A stretch of DNA of 64,000 bases from Hymenobacter jejuensis (lineage in GTDB: Bacteria > Bacteroidota > Bacteroidia > Cytophagales > Hymenobacteraceae), in the NCBI RefSeq assembly GCF_006337165.1, contig NZ_CP040896.1, positions 4,154,001 to 4,218,000 on the forward strand, given 5' to 3'. The notes under the pieces were generated by a model. It saw only the letters and a program-made list of their open reading frames with translations. It did no database searches and had not been told where the DNA came from. The position numbers and the translations under genes are program-made. Shown here piece by piece: positions 33,827 through 42,223 of this stretch; positions within the stretch are counted from its first letter, which is position 1, and each line of letters opens with the position of its first letter.

Positions 33827-34648
33827 TTATTTATTGGGGTGCCACGTCAGGCCGAGGCCTATGCCGCCGGGTTGCCAAGCAGGGTAGAAGCTGGTGTCTT
33901 CCAGAATATGCGGCTGGCGTCCCCAGCGGTTGCGGTGGGTCAGGTAGCCCAGGTGGGCCGACAGGATGCCAAAGCCCGCGCCGGCCACCACATCGCTTTG
34001 CCAGTGCTTGTTATTAATCATGCGCAGGGCGGCCACGCCGGTGGCAATGGTGTAGGCCCCTACGCCGTACCACTGGCTTTTGTCGCGGAACTCCGTGTGC
34101 ACGATGCTGGCGGCCAGAAATGCCTGGGCCGTGTGGCCCGACGGAAACGAGAGATTATCCGAGCCATCGGGCCGCCGCTCATGCGACATAAATTTGACGG
34201 CATACGTGCTGGCCAGCATAATCAGCTCCGACTTGCCAATCACCAATAGCGTATTGATGCGGTCGTCGCGCGACTCCACGCCGGACAGGGCCACGAGGCC
34301 TAATTCGGCGTAGGGTACAAAAATCAGGATGTTGTCGAGGCTGGTGTGGTAAGTAGGGAAGAGCTTGTGAATGTCGCGGTTGGCTTGTTGATTGGTGTAA
34401 AAACCGCCCCCGTTGAAGGTATACGCTCCGTAACCGATCATCACGGCCGGCACGACGGCGGCTTTGACCAGCTTTCCCCGGTACCAAGGCTTTTTCACTG
34501 CGGACGGAACGCCGCTCGGATTTTCAAACTTGTGCGTCGTGTCCGCCGGCGCAGAAACGGGTGGCGTAACCTGAGCCGCAACCGGGTAAATCGCCGACAC
34601 CGTCAGCGTCGTTGCCAAGGCAAAACGATACCATAAGGAGTTCATCAA
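33827..34648 (-). CDS. PAP2-family phosphatase, secreted or membrane-anchored
   Basis: A 273-residue protein with a signal peptide (RFALATTLTVSAIYPVAAQ). PAP2 motifs are KFMSHERRPDG, SFPSGHTAQAF and MINNKHWQSDVVAGAGFG, which carry the catalytic Ser/His residues. It resembles the Bacteroidota group with a signal peptide and a periplasmic PAP2 domain, rather than the polytopic type next door. It probably dephosphorylates lipid-linked or sugar phosphates. It is first in a leftward three-gene cluster with the YncE-like and second PAP2 genes. Confidence 0.87.
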   Translation of the reverse strand: MMNSLWYRFALATTLTVSAIYPVAAQVTPPVSAPADTTHKFENPSGVPSAVKKPWYRGKLVKAAVVPAVMIGYGAYTFNGGGFYTNQQANRDIHKLFPTYHTSLDNILIFVPYAELGLVALSGVESRDDRINTLLVIGKSELIMLASTYAVKFMSHERRPDGSDNLSFPSGHTAQAFLAASIVHTEFRDKSQWYGVGAYTIATGVAALRMINNKHWQSDVVAGAGFGILSAHLGYLTHRNRWGRQPHILEDTSFYPAWQPGGIGLGLTWHPNK

Positions 34649-34758
34649 CAGTAACTTATAATACGGTCCATCATCGTTCCGATGACCTGCCCAATCGGTC
34701 AGGAAAAGAGTGTACGCAGCGATTCTGTAGGAATTCTGTGGAAGCCGCTGCAGAGTCC

Positions 34759-34801
34759 AGCCGGCTTTGCGCCGGGCGTGTCGCCCAACGTAAAGCCGGC
34801 T
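34759..34801. other. Nested hairpin in the gap upstream of mmsA
   Basis: AGCCGGCTTTGCG (34759-34771) pairs with CGTAAAGCCGGCT (34789-34801), one mismatch. An inner GGGCG/CGCCC stem sits at 34774-34786. It lies between the divergent PAP2 and mmsA starts; no T tract follows. It may be a regulatory or REP-like element. Nothing else is recognised in this 272-bp gap. Confidence 0.4.
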
Positions 34802-34920
34802 GCGTACCGTTGGGCTTTTTCAAGATTATCGGGTGTAGAAGCTGTTTTTTTGGAGACCCTGCCCAAAGTTGCATTTGTCCAACAAACTCTTTACTTGCAG
34901 GCGATTAACCCGCTCATCTC

Positions 34921-36393
34921 ATGGAAGTCGACGTTTTGAAATACCCGGCAGTGCGTAATTACATTGCTGGACAATTTGTAGAAGATGCGCACCCGCGCAC
35001 CCTAGACATCTTCAGCCCCCTCAGCGGCGCCGTTATTTCCACGGTGCCCCTCAGCGGGAGCGAGGCTCTGAACCAAGCCGTGGAAGCCGCCAAAGCCGCT
35101 TTTCCCGCGTGGTCGGCGATGCCGATCAAAGAGCGAGTGCAGGTGTTCTATCGATACAAAACGTTGCTCGACAAGCACTTGCAGGAGCTCACAATGTTGG
35201 TGCACGAAGAAAACGGCAAGACCCTCGACGAAGCCCGCGCAGAAGTCGAGAAGGCCATCGAGCTGACGGAATTTGCGTGTTCGCTGCCGCAGCTGGTGGC
35301 CGGCGAATTGCTGGAAGTCAGCCAGGGCGTGGAGTGCCGGGCCGAGCGCAAGCCGCTGGGTGTGGTAGCGTCTATTGCGCCGTTCAACTTTCCCAACATG
35401 GTGCCGCACTGGACCATTCCGAACGCCATTGCCCTAGGCAACTGTATGATTCTCAAGCCTTCCGAGCAAGTGCCGATCAGTGCCGGGCGTATTGCTGAGC
35501 TGCTGAAAGAAGCGGGTTTGCCGGATGGCGTATTCAACGTCGTTAACGGCGACAAAGAAATTGTGGAAGCCATCTGCGACCATCCCGATATCAAGGCGGT
35601 GTCGTTTGTGGGCTCCACCAAAATCGCCAAGGTGGTCTACCAACGCGCGACTTCCAACCTGAAGCGCTGCGTGGCACTGGGCGGTGCCAAAAACCACCTG
35701 CTCGTGCTGCCGGATGCGCACGTCGACATGACGGCCTCCAACGTGGCGGCTTCCATGTCGGGTTGCGCGGGGCAGCGCTGCATGGCCGGTTCGGCGATGG
35801 TGGCCGTGGGCTCCGTCGATCATATTATTACGCGGCTGGTAGAAGAAGCCCGCAAAATTGTACCGGGTAAAAACCTGGGCTCCGTGATTAGCCAGCAGGC
35901 CAAAGAGCGCATCGAGCGCTACATTACGGAAGCCGAGCAAGCCGGCGCCAAAGTGCTGCTCGACGGCCGCAATGCGGTGGTAGCCGGGCAAGAAGACGGC
36001 TATTACGTGGGCCCCACGGTCATCGACCACGTGACGCCCGACATGGCCATTGCCAAGGAAGAAGTGTTCGGGCCAGTGCTGGCCATCATCCGCGCCGAAA
36101 ATCTCGACGAAGCGCTGGACATTGAAAATTCCTCGAATTATGGCAACGCCGCCTCCGTGTTTACGCAAAGCGGCGGGCTGGCGCGCTACGTGATGGAAAA
36201 CGCATCGGCCGGCATGATTGGCGTCAACATCGGCGTACCGGTGCCCCGCGAGCCGTTCTCGTTCGGCGGCTGGAACGAGTCGAAGTTTGGCGCCTGCGAC
36301 ATCACCGGCAAAAGCTCCATCGAATTCTGGACGCAGTTGAAGAAGGTCACTACCAAGTGGAACCCGGAGTCGAGGGTTAACTGGATGAGCTGA
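34921..36393 (+). CDS. mmsA: CoA-acylating methylmalonate/malonate-semialdehyde dehydrogenase
   Basis: A 490-residue aldehyde dehydrogenase. The catalytic Cys is residue 287 in GCAGQRCMA, the same number as in Bacillus MmsA/IolA. Other markers are SIAPFNFPNMVPHWTIPNAI, KRCVALGGAKNHLLVLPDAH and PREPFSFGGWNESKFGACDI. It oxidises malonate semialdehyde to acetyl-CoA and methylmalonate semialdehyde to propionyl-CoA with CoA and NAD. The catalytic Glu of ordinary ALDHs is replaced, as is typical for CoA-acylating members (GGAKNH in place of GGKxP). Here it would finish uracil or thymine breakdown. It leads a run of same-strand genes, but the gap to the aminotransferase carries repeats. Confidence 0.93.
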   Translation: MEVDVLKYPAVRNYIAGQFVEDAHPRTLDIFSPLSGAVISTVPLSGSEALNQAVEAAKAAFPAWSAMPIKERVQVFYRYKTLLDKHLQELTMLVHEENGKTLDEARAEVEKAIELTEFACSLPQLVAGELLEVSQGVECRAERKPLGVVASIAPFNFPNMVPHWTIPNAIALGNCMILKPSEQVPISAGRIAELLKEAGLPDGVFNVVNGDKEIVEAICDHPDIKAVSFVGSTKIAKVVYQRATSNLKRCVALGGAKNHLLVLPDAHVDMTASNVAASMSGCAGQRCMAGSAMVAVGSVDHIITRLVEEARKIVPGKNLGSVISQQAKERIERYITEAEQAGAKVLLDGRNAVVAGQEDGYYVGPTVIDHVTPDMAIAKEEVFGPVLAIIRAENLDEALDIENSSNYGNAASVFTQSGGLARYVMENASAGMIGVNIGVPVPREPFSFGGWNESKFGACDITGKSSIEFWTQLKKVTTKWNPESRVNWMS

Positions 36394-36422
36394 TATAAAT
36401 AATTGATTATCAGTAATTTATA
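36394..36422. repeat. 29-bp AT palindrome, copy 4
   Basis: Close copy (TATAAATAATTGAT, then ATCAGTAATTTATA after one base) starting one base after the mmsA stop. Confidence 0.75.
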
Positions 36423-36471
36423 ATTAAGCGTATTTGTCGCTAATAACGGCGTCTATCATTCTAACTCCGGT

Positions 36472-36562
36472 TGTCATTCTGAGCAACGCGAAGGACCTTA
36501 TCAGGATTGAACAACGAGCGACCTCTAACGTGGTAAGGTCCTTCGCGTTGCTCAGGATGACA
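36472..36562. repeat. REP-like long inverted repeat (GTCAT-CTGAGC family)
   Basis: A 32-bp arm at 36472-36503 (TGTCATTCTGAGCAACGCGA then AGGACCTTATCA) matches the inverse of 36531-36562 with two mismatches. The loop is 27 bp. It lies between mmsA and the aminotransferase and is related to the elements at 12867, 39550, 40639 and 43667. Confidence 0.7.
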
Positions 36563-36606
36563 GGCGTCTGAAGCACAACAAACAAAATCAACCCACCCTC
36601 ACCACC

Positions 36607-37959
36607 ATGGAAACCTCCACTGATATCGATAAAGAGCAGATTCTGCACGACAACCTTGAGCACACGCTTTTCTCGTGGTCGAAGCAGACGGGACTGAACC
36701 CCATCAGCGCCGAGCGGGCCGAGGGCGTGTACGTGTACGACCGCGATGGCAAGCGCTACCTCGATTTCTCGTCGCAGCTGATGAACGTGAACATCGGCCA
36801 CGGCAACCAGAAGGTAACGGAGGCGGTGGCTGCTCAGATGCAGGAACTGAGCTACGTGTACCCGGGCATGATCACCAAGGCCCGCGGCGACCTGGGCAGA
36901 AAGCTGGCCGAGATTACGCCCGCCAACCTGACGAAAGCATTTTTCACGCTGGGCGGGGCTGAATCCATTGAAAACGCGATTAAGCTGGCCCGTCTGTACA
37001 CGGGGCGACACAAAATCGTGACGCTGTATCTGTCATTTCACGGCGCTTCGTACGGGGCCATCAGCGCCGGTGGCGACCCGCGCAAGCTGGCCGTGGACAG
37101 CCAGGCCATGCCCGGCGTGGTGCACGTCGAAAACCCGTATTTCTACCGCTGCCCCTGGTACAGCAGCACGCCCGAAGAGTGCGCCGAACGGGCCGCTGCG
37201 CACATGGAGCGCGTCATTCAGTACGAGGGCCCTGGCAACGTGGCCGCCATCCTGATGGAAGGGGAGTCGGGCACCTCGGGTTGCATCAAGTACCCGCCCG
37301 GCTACTGGAAACGGGTGCGCGAAATCTGTGACAAACACGGCATCCTGCTCATTGCCGACGAGGTAATGAGCGGCTTTGGCCGCACTGGCAAGTGGTTTGG
37401 CTCCGACCACCACGGCGTGAAAGTAGACATGATGGCGATGGCCAAAGGCATTACGGCCGGTTATCTGCCGCTGGGGGCCGTGATGGTAGACGAGAAAATC
37501 GCGCATTCCTTTGACGATAAGCCGCTGCCGTTGGGCCTGACTTATTCGGCGCATCCGGTTTCGTGCGCTGCTGCCGTGGCCGTGCTGGACATTTACGAGG
37601 AGGAAAACCTTATCGAAAACGCCGCCGAAATGGGCCGCTACATTGAACAGCGGGTGGCCGAAATGGCCGAGCGTCACCCCAGCATCGGCGACTTTCGCAA
37701 CACGGGCCTGCTGGGCTGCATCGAGCTGGTGAAAAACCGCGAAACCAAAGAGCCGATGGCTCCGTGGAATGCCGCCCCCAACCAAATGGAAGTAATGAAC
37801 CAAGTGGCGGCCAAAATCCGCGAGTTGGGCATGTACACCTTTGTGCGCTGGAATTACATCTTCGTCGCGCCGCCCCTTACCATTACCAAAGAAGAGGTGG
37901 ATGAAGGCTTAGAAATCATCTCGCAAGCCATCGCCATCGCTGATGAGCACGTGCACTGA
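36607..37959 (+). CDS. Class III aminotransferase (probable beta-alanine/3-aminoisobutyrate transaminase)
   Basis: A 450-residue PLP enzyme with class III markers: FFTLGGAESIENAIKLAR near residues 116-133, LLIADEVMSGFGRTGKWFG with the cofactor-binding Asp, and the PLP Lys in MAMAKGITAGYLPLGAVMVD. It sits between mmsA and dihydropyrimidinase, so its job is most likely transfer of the amino group from beta-alanine (from uracil) or 3-aminoisobutyrate (from thymine) to pyruvate or 2-oxoglutarate, giving the semialdehyde used by MmsA. The acceptor cannot be told from sequence; other omega-amino acids are possible. Confidence 0.88.
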   Translation: METSTDIDKEQILHDNLEHTLFSWSKQTGLNPISAERAEGVYVYDRDGKRYLDFSSQLMNVNIGHGNQKVTEAVAAQMQELSYVYPGMITKARGDLGRKLAEITPANLTKAFFTLGGAESIENAIKLARLYTGRHKIVTLYLSFHGASYGAISAGGDPRKLAVDSQAMPGVVHVENPYFYRCPWYSSTPEECAERAAAHMERVIQYEGPGNVAAILMEGESGTSGCIKYPPGYWKRVREICDKHGILLIADEVMSGFGRTGKWFGSDHHGVKVDMMAMAKGITAGYLPLGAVMVDEKIAHSFDDKPLPLGLTYSAHPVSCAAAVAVLDIYEEENLIENAAEMGRYIEQRVAEMAERHPSIGDFRNTGLLGCIELVKNRETKEPMAPWNAAPNQMEVMNQVAAKIRELGMYTFVRWNYIFVAPPLTITKEEVDEGLEIISQAIAIADEHVH

Positions 37960-38020
37960 TAGCAGCCGTTAAGCGCGGTTAAAAATCAGCGCATTCCCTT
38001 GTTTTTCTCTTACCCGTCAA

Positions 38021-38055
38021 CTCCCGCTCATGCCGGAGACAGGGAGCTGTTTTTT
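38021..38055 (+). terminator. Terminator after the aminotransferase gene
   Basis: CTCCC (38021-38025) pairs with GGGAG (38042-38046), and the internal CTC (38027-38029) with GAG (38036-38038); CTG and six T residues follow. Confidence 0.55.
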
Positions 38056-38149
38056 GTATTCGGGAAATAGCTAACCCCTTGTGTTTGAATTTGTAGAGAA
38101 AAAATTATATATTTTTCGTCTTCATTCCCTCTCTCTTTCCTTCCACTCC

Positions 38150-39526
38150 ATGTCGTCTCTGCTTATCAAAAATGGCCGTGTCGTGACGGCCGATTCCGAC
38201 GGTGTGTGCGATGTGCTGATTGACGGCGAAACCATCGTGGCCCTCGGGCGAAATCTGGCGGTGCAAGCCGATCAGGTTATCGACGCTACGGGCAAGCTGG
38301 TGATGCCCGGCGGCATCGATCCGCATGTGCATCTGGACATGCCGTTTATGGGCACGTTCAGCAGCGATACGCACGAAACCGGCACCCGCGCTGCCCTGCA
38401 CGGCGGCACAACCACCGTGATCGATTTTGTGCTACAGAAACAGGGCCATTCCCTGCGCGAAGCCCTTACCGAGTGGCAAGGCCGCGCCACTGGCAATGCC
38501 GTGGGTGACTATTCCTTCCACATGGCCGTCACCGATTTCAACGAGCAGACCAAGGCGGAAATTTCGGAAATGGTGGCCGAGGGCATTACGTCGTTCAAAG
38601 CCTTTATGGCCTACAAAGGCGCCCTCATGATCGACGATGCGCAGATGGTGGGCCTGATGCAGGAAGTAAAAAAGCACGGGGCATTGGTAACGGTGCACGC
38701 CACCAACGGCGACATGATCGATACGCTCGTGGCCCAACATCGCGCGCAGGGCAAGCTTTCGCCGCTCTACCACTACCTCTCGCAGCCCGAAGTGACGGAA
38801 GCCGAAGCCTCGGGTCGCTTCACAGACATCGCCAACTACACCGGCGTCAACGCCTACATTGTGCACCTGACCTGTGAGGGCGCCCTCAACCAAGTGCGCG
38901 AAGCCACGCGCCGCAACCAACGGGTGTTCGTTGAAACCTGCATTCAGTACCTGTTGCTCGATGCCTCGCTCTACGAGCAGGATTTCGACGGGGCCAAGTG
39001 GGTGATGTCGCCGCCTTTACGCGAAAAAAAGGACCAACAGACGCTGTGGGCGGGCATCAACCAAGGCTTGGTGCAGGTGGTGGGTACCGATCACTGCCCC
39101 TTTTTGTGGGAGCAGAAGAAGCTGGGCGAGAAGGACTTCTCCAAAATTCCGAACGGCCACCCCGCCATTGAACACCGCATGGAATTGCTGTTTTCCGAAG
39201 GCGTAAACAAGGGTCGCATCACTCCGCAGAAATTTGTGGAAGTGACCAGCACCAACGCCGCCAAAATCTTCGGCATGTTTCCGCGCAAAGGCACCATCGG
39301 CATCGGCGCCGACGCCGACCTGGTCATCATCGACCCCGAGCGGAAGCACAGCATCTCCGCCGCCACGCACCACATGAACGTCGATTACTCGGCCTACGAA
39401 GGCTGGGAACTCACCGGCAAAATCGAAACCGTGCTCCTCCGCGGCCAGGTAGCCGTGCACGATGGCCAGGCCAAAGTGGAAAAAGGCTACGGCCAATTCA
39501 TCAAACGCGGTAAAACGAGCTTCTAG
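38150..39526 (+). CDS. hydA: Dihydropyrimidinase
   Basis: A 458-residue amidohydrolase that opens 5,6-dihydrouracil or dihydrothymine to N-carbamoyl-beta-amino acids. The ATG at 38150 is used; an upstream GTG (38081) would add 23 unrelated residues. Two-metal-site residues are visible: GGIDPHVHLDMPF near the N-terminus, the carboxylated Lys in SFKAFMAYKGAL, His in VTVHATNGD and in YIVHLTCEGA, and Asp in VGTDHCPFLW. Length is typical of bacterial hydantoinase/dihydropyrimidinase. It precedes the ureidopropionase-like gene, separated by a REP-like element and a palindrome copy. Confidence 0.93.
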   Translation: MSSLLIKNGRVVTADSDGVCDVLIDGETIVALGRNLAVQADQVIDATGKLVMPGGIDPHVHLDMPFMGTFSSDTHETGTRAALHGGTTTVIDFVLQKQGHSLREALTEWQGRATGNAVGDYSFHMAVTDFNEQTKAEISEMVAEGITSFKAFMAYKGALMIDDAQMVGLMQEVKKHGALVTVHATNGDMIDTLVAQHRAQGKLSPLYHYLSQPEVTEAEASGRFTDIANYTGVNAYIVHLTCEGALNQVREATRRNQRVFVETCIQYLLLDASLYEQDFDGAKWVMSPPLREKKDQQTLWAGINQGLVQVVGTDHCPFLWEQKKLGEKDFSKIPNGHPAIEHRMELLFSEGVNKGRITPQKFVEVTSTNAAKIFGMFPRKGTIGIGADADLVIIDPERKHSISAATHHMNVDYSAYEGWELTGKIETVLLRGQVAVHDGQAKVEKGYGQFIKRGKTSF

Positions 39527-39549
39527 CGCCTGCTGACTTTCTTACTCCT

Positions 39550-39690
39550 TCTGTCATCCTGAGCTTGCGAAGGACCTTGTCACGCCAGAACAGCTCCATA
39601 AAGTGGTCATGCTGAGCGAAGTCGAAGCATCTCTACCGCAGCAGTAATTACCAGCCGTGAGAAGATTCTTCGCAAGCTCAGGATGACAGA
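39550..39690. repeat. REP-like composite inverted repeat
   Basis: TCTGTCATCCTGAGCTTGCG (from 39550, arm to 39572) is matched by its inverse at 39668-39690, a perfect 23-bp pair, with an internal GTCATGCTGAGCGAAGTCGA element near 39606-39625. It belongs to the family seen at 12867, 36472, 40639 and 43667. Confidence 0.65.
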
Positions 39691-39717
39691 GAAGGAATGT
39701 TGATTATAACCTGAAAT

Positions 39718-39746
39718 CACAAGTATCAAATAATCAAACACTTACC
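39718..39746. repeat. 29-bp AT palindrome, copy 5
   Basis: Moderate copy (ATCAAATAATCAAACACTT centre-right), ending 3 bp before the ATG of the nitrilase-family gene, where a translation initiation region would normally lie. Confidence 0.5.
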
Positions 39747-39749
39747 TAA

Positions 39750-40616
39750 ATGCCCAGAATCATCAAATCCGGTCTAATTCAGATGAGTTTGCCCATGACC
39801 GAGGGCGAAGGCACGATTGCGGAAATCAAGGAAGCGATGGTCCAGAAGCACATTCCGCTGATTGAAGAAGCCGGTCGTCAGGGCGTGCAAATCCTGTGCT
39901 TGCAGGAGATTTTCAACACGCCGTATTTCTGTCCGGGTCAGGACAATGCCTGGTATGCATCGGCCGAAGCAGTGCCCGGCCCGACCACCGAACGCATGGC
40001 CGAATACGCCAAAAAGTACAATATGGTCATGATCGTGCCGGTGTACGAGAAGGAGTCTGCGGGCTTCCTCTACAACACGGCCGCCGTGATTGATGCCGAT
40101 GGCACGTACCTCGGCAAATACCGCAAGAATCACATCCCGCACACGTCTGGTTTTTGGGAGAAATTCTTCTTCAAGCCCGGCAACTTGGGCTACCCTGTTT
40201 TCCAGACCAAATACGCCAAAGTAGGCGTGTACATCTGCTACGACCGACATTTCCCCGATGGTGCGCGCGTCTTGGGCCTCAACGGCGCTGAGATCGTGTA
40301 CAACCCTTCGGCCACGGTGGCGGGCCTTTCGCAGTATCTCTGGAAGCTGGAGCAACCGGCCCACGCCGCGGCCAACGGCTACTTCATGGGCTGCATCAAT
40401 CGGGTAGGCGAGGAGAAACCCTGGAACCTGGGTAGGTTCTATGGTTCGTCCTATTTCGTTGATCCGCGCGGGCAGATTTTCGCTCAAGCTTCCGAGGACA
40501 AAGACGAGTTATTAGTGGCAGAATTTGACCTCGACATGATCGAGGAAGTGCGCGCCACTTGGCAGTTCTTCCGCGATCGTCGCCCCGAAACCTACGAGAA
40601 GCTGGTTGAGCTGTAA
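39750..40616 (+). CDS. Nitrilase-superfamily amidohydrolase, probable beta-ureidopropionase
   Basis: A 288-residue carbon-nitrogen hydrolase. The Glu-Lys-Cys triad is visible: Glu in LCLQEIFNTPYF, Lys in GKYRKNHIPH and Cys163 in GVYICYDRHFPDG. The PGQDNAWYASAEAVPGPTTE segment and PSATVAGLSQYLWKLEQPAH are like N-carbamoyl-beta-alanine amidohydrolases. It would cleave N-carbamoyl-beta-alanine to beta-alanine, CO2 and ammonia, linking the dihydropyrimidinase to the aminotransferase. A general N-carbamoyl-amino acid or putrescine amidase is the alternative; the pathway context makes the first choice much more likely. Confidence 0.9.
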   Translation: MPRIIKSGLIQMSLPMTEGEGTIAEIKEAMVQKHIPLIEEAGRQGVQILCLQEIFNTPYFCPGQDNAWYASAEAVPGPTTERMAEYAKKYNMVMIVPVYEKESAGFLYNTAAVIDADGTYLGKYRKNHIPHTSGFWEKFFFKPGNLGYPVFQTKYAKVGVYICYDRHFPDGARVLGLNGAEIVYNPSATVAGLSQYLWKLEQPAHAAANGYFMGCINRVGEEKPWNLGRFYGSSYFVDPRGQIFAQASEDKDELLVAEFDLDMIEEVRATWQFFRDRRPETYEKLVEL

Positions 40617-40638
40617 GCCTTAGATGCGGCTTTTCTTA

Positions 40639-40675
40639 CAGTTGTCATTCTGCGCAAAGTTCAGAATGACAACTG
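40639..40675. repeat. REP-like hairpin between the ureidopropionase-like gene and preT
   Basis: CAGTTGTCATTCTG (40639-40652) and CAGAATGACAACTG (40662-40675) form a perfect 14-bp stem with a 9-nt loop. The core GTCATTCTG ties it to the REP-like family. It could also work as a weak terminator, but no T tract follows. Confidence 0.6.
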
Positions 40676-40711
40676 CTTACCTTGTATAGTCTGCTTTTTA
40701 CAGCCTGCGCC

Positions 40712-42043
40712 ATGGCCGAGTACCTTCCCCCAACCACCGAACAAGAATTCCACGCGAACTTCGCTCAGATCAAGCCCCGAATGAATAACACCGAGGCGCT
40801 GTACGAAAGCTCGCGGTGCCTGTTTTGCTTCGACGCGCCCTGCATCAAAGCCTGCCCAACAGGCATCGACATTCCGCAGTTTATTCGGCAGATCAACACG
40901 GGCAACGTCACGGGCGCGGCCCTCACGATCTACGAGGCGAATTACTTCGGGAATGCCTGCGGCAAAGTATGCCCGACGGAGGTGCTTTGTGAAGGAGCGT
41001 GCGTATATAACTTGCAGGATGTGAAGCCGATAGAGATCGGGCGGTTGCAGAGCTTTGCCACCCGGCAGGTGATCGAAAGCGACCGCAAGCTGTTTGGTCC
41101 GGGCCTCACAAACGGGCGAAAAGTAGCCGTGATTGGGGCCGGTCCGGCGGGTATTTCCTGCGCCTGCGAACTCCGGGCTTTGGGCTACGAGGTAGATGTG
41201 TTTGAAGCCAGATCACAGCCTTCGGGCCTGACGGTGTACGGGGTGGCTCCTTACAAAATCACCAACGAAGAGGTCCTGGCCGAGATGGCGTATTTGCAGG
41301 CGCAGTTTGGCTACCGGGTACAGTACAATTCGCCCATTACGACCCGGGAAGACTTGCAGGCCTTGGAAGAAGCCTACGACGCCATTTTCCTGGGCATCGG
41401 TTTGGGCAAAACCAACGCTTTATTGCTGCCCGGTGAGGAGCGCGAAAATTGCGTGGGCGCGGTAGAATTTATCGAGCAGCTCCGTCAGCACCACCACCGG
41501 GTAGCCGTCGGCCGAAAAGTAATCGTATTGGGCGGCGGCAACACAGCCATGGATGCCGCCTCGGAATCGTCACGCCTGGGGGCGGAAAATGTAATTCTGG
41601 CCTACCGGCGCGGCAAAGAAGAGATGGGCGCGTACGATTTTGAATACGACCTGGCCAAGAGCGTCGGCGTGAAAGGGCTGTTCAATGTGGCGCCGGTCGA
41701 AATCGTAGGCAACGGCAAGGTAGAAGGCGTAAAATTCATCCGTACGGCCACCGTCGACGGGCAAGTGCAAATCGTGCCCGGCAGCGAATTTGTGGAGCCT
41801 TGCGACATGGTCATCAAAGCAACCGGGCAAGCCAAACAAACCCACTTCCTGAGTTATATACCTGGTTTGCAAGTAGATAGCAAGGGGCGTGTCGTTGCTG
41901 ACGCGTACACCGGCCAAACCACCAACCCCAAATATTTCGCCTCCGGCGACGCCCGCAACGGTGGCGCCGAAGTAGTAAACGCCGCCGCCGAAGCCAAAGT
42001 AGCCGCCCGCGGCATTCACACTTATCTGACCAGTACAAACTAG
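40712..42043 (+). CDS. preT: NAD-dependent dihydropyrimidine dehydrogenase, PreT subunit
   Basis: A 443-residue flavoprotein. Start at the ATG at 40712 (MAEYLPPTTEQEFHANFAQ); a TTG 10 codons upstream is unlikely. The N-terminal Fe-S domain has CLFCFDAPCIKACPTGIDIP and NACGKVCPTEVLCEGACVY. The FAD and NAD Rossmann motifs are KVAVIGAGPAGISCACEL (about residue 144) and VIVLGGGNTAMDAASES (about 270). It is homologous to the small subunit of glutamate synthase and to the N-terminal half of animal DPD. It passes electrons from NAD(P)H to PreA, which reduces uracil or thymine. preA follows after a 180-bp repeat-bearing gap. Confidence 0.93.
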   Translation: MAEYLPPTTEQEFHANFAQIKPRMNNTEALYESSRCLFCFDAPCIKACPTGIDIPQFIRQINTGNVTGAALTIYEANYFGNACGKVCPTEVLCEGACVYNLQDVKPIEIGRLQSFATRQVIESDRKLFGPGLTNGRKVAVIGAGPAGISCACELRALGYEVDVFEARSQPSGLTVYGVAPYKITNEEVLAEMAYLQAQFGYRVQYNSPITTREDLQALEEAYDAIFLGIGLGKTNALLLPGEERENCVGAVEFIEQLRQHHHRVAVGRKVIVLGGGNTAMDAASESSRLGAENVILAYRRGKEEMGAYDFEYDLAKSVGVKGLFNVAPVEIVGNGKVEGVKFIRTATVDGQVQIVPGSEFVEPCDMVIKATGQAKQTHFLSYIPGLQVDSKGRVVADAYTGQTTNPKYFASGDARNGGAEVVNAAAEAKVAARGIHTYLTSTN

Positions 42044-42060
42044 AGTTAGAGAACTAAAGT

Positions 42061-42190
42061 CCCCTCCTTTTTAAGGAGGGGTGGCCGCAGGCCGGGGTGG
42101 TAAACGGCGTTGTTTAGTCGAACATCAACTAGCTCTAGTTTTCTAACGCTAGCGGAACCACCCTCAACCCCTCCTTTCAACAAGGAGGGG
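42061..42190. repeat. Double-hairpin repeat element between preT and preA
   Basis: Two near-identical hairpins bracket the element: CCCCTCCTT/AAGGAGGGG at 42061-42069 with 42073-42081, and CCCCTCCTT/AAGGAGGGG at 42168-42176 with 42182-42190. Between them are GGCCGCAGGCC and a GGGTGGT/ACCACCC pair. The whole looks like a mobile or REP-type palindromic unit rather than a terminator. Confidence 0.55.
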
Positions 42191-42223
42191 AGCTAGTTTT
42201 CTGATTGTAATTACGATACTCAT

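Noticed and set aside
34871..34900. Promoter before mmsA (TTTG ... TTACTTGC)
   Set aside because: Spacer of about 14 bp and imperfect -7 element; too weak to list as a feature.
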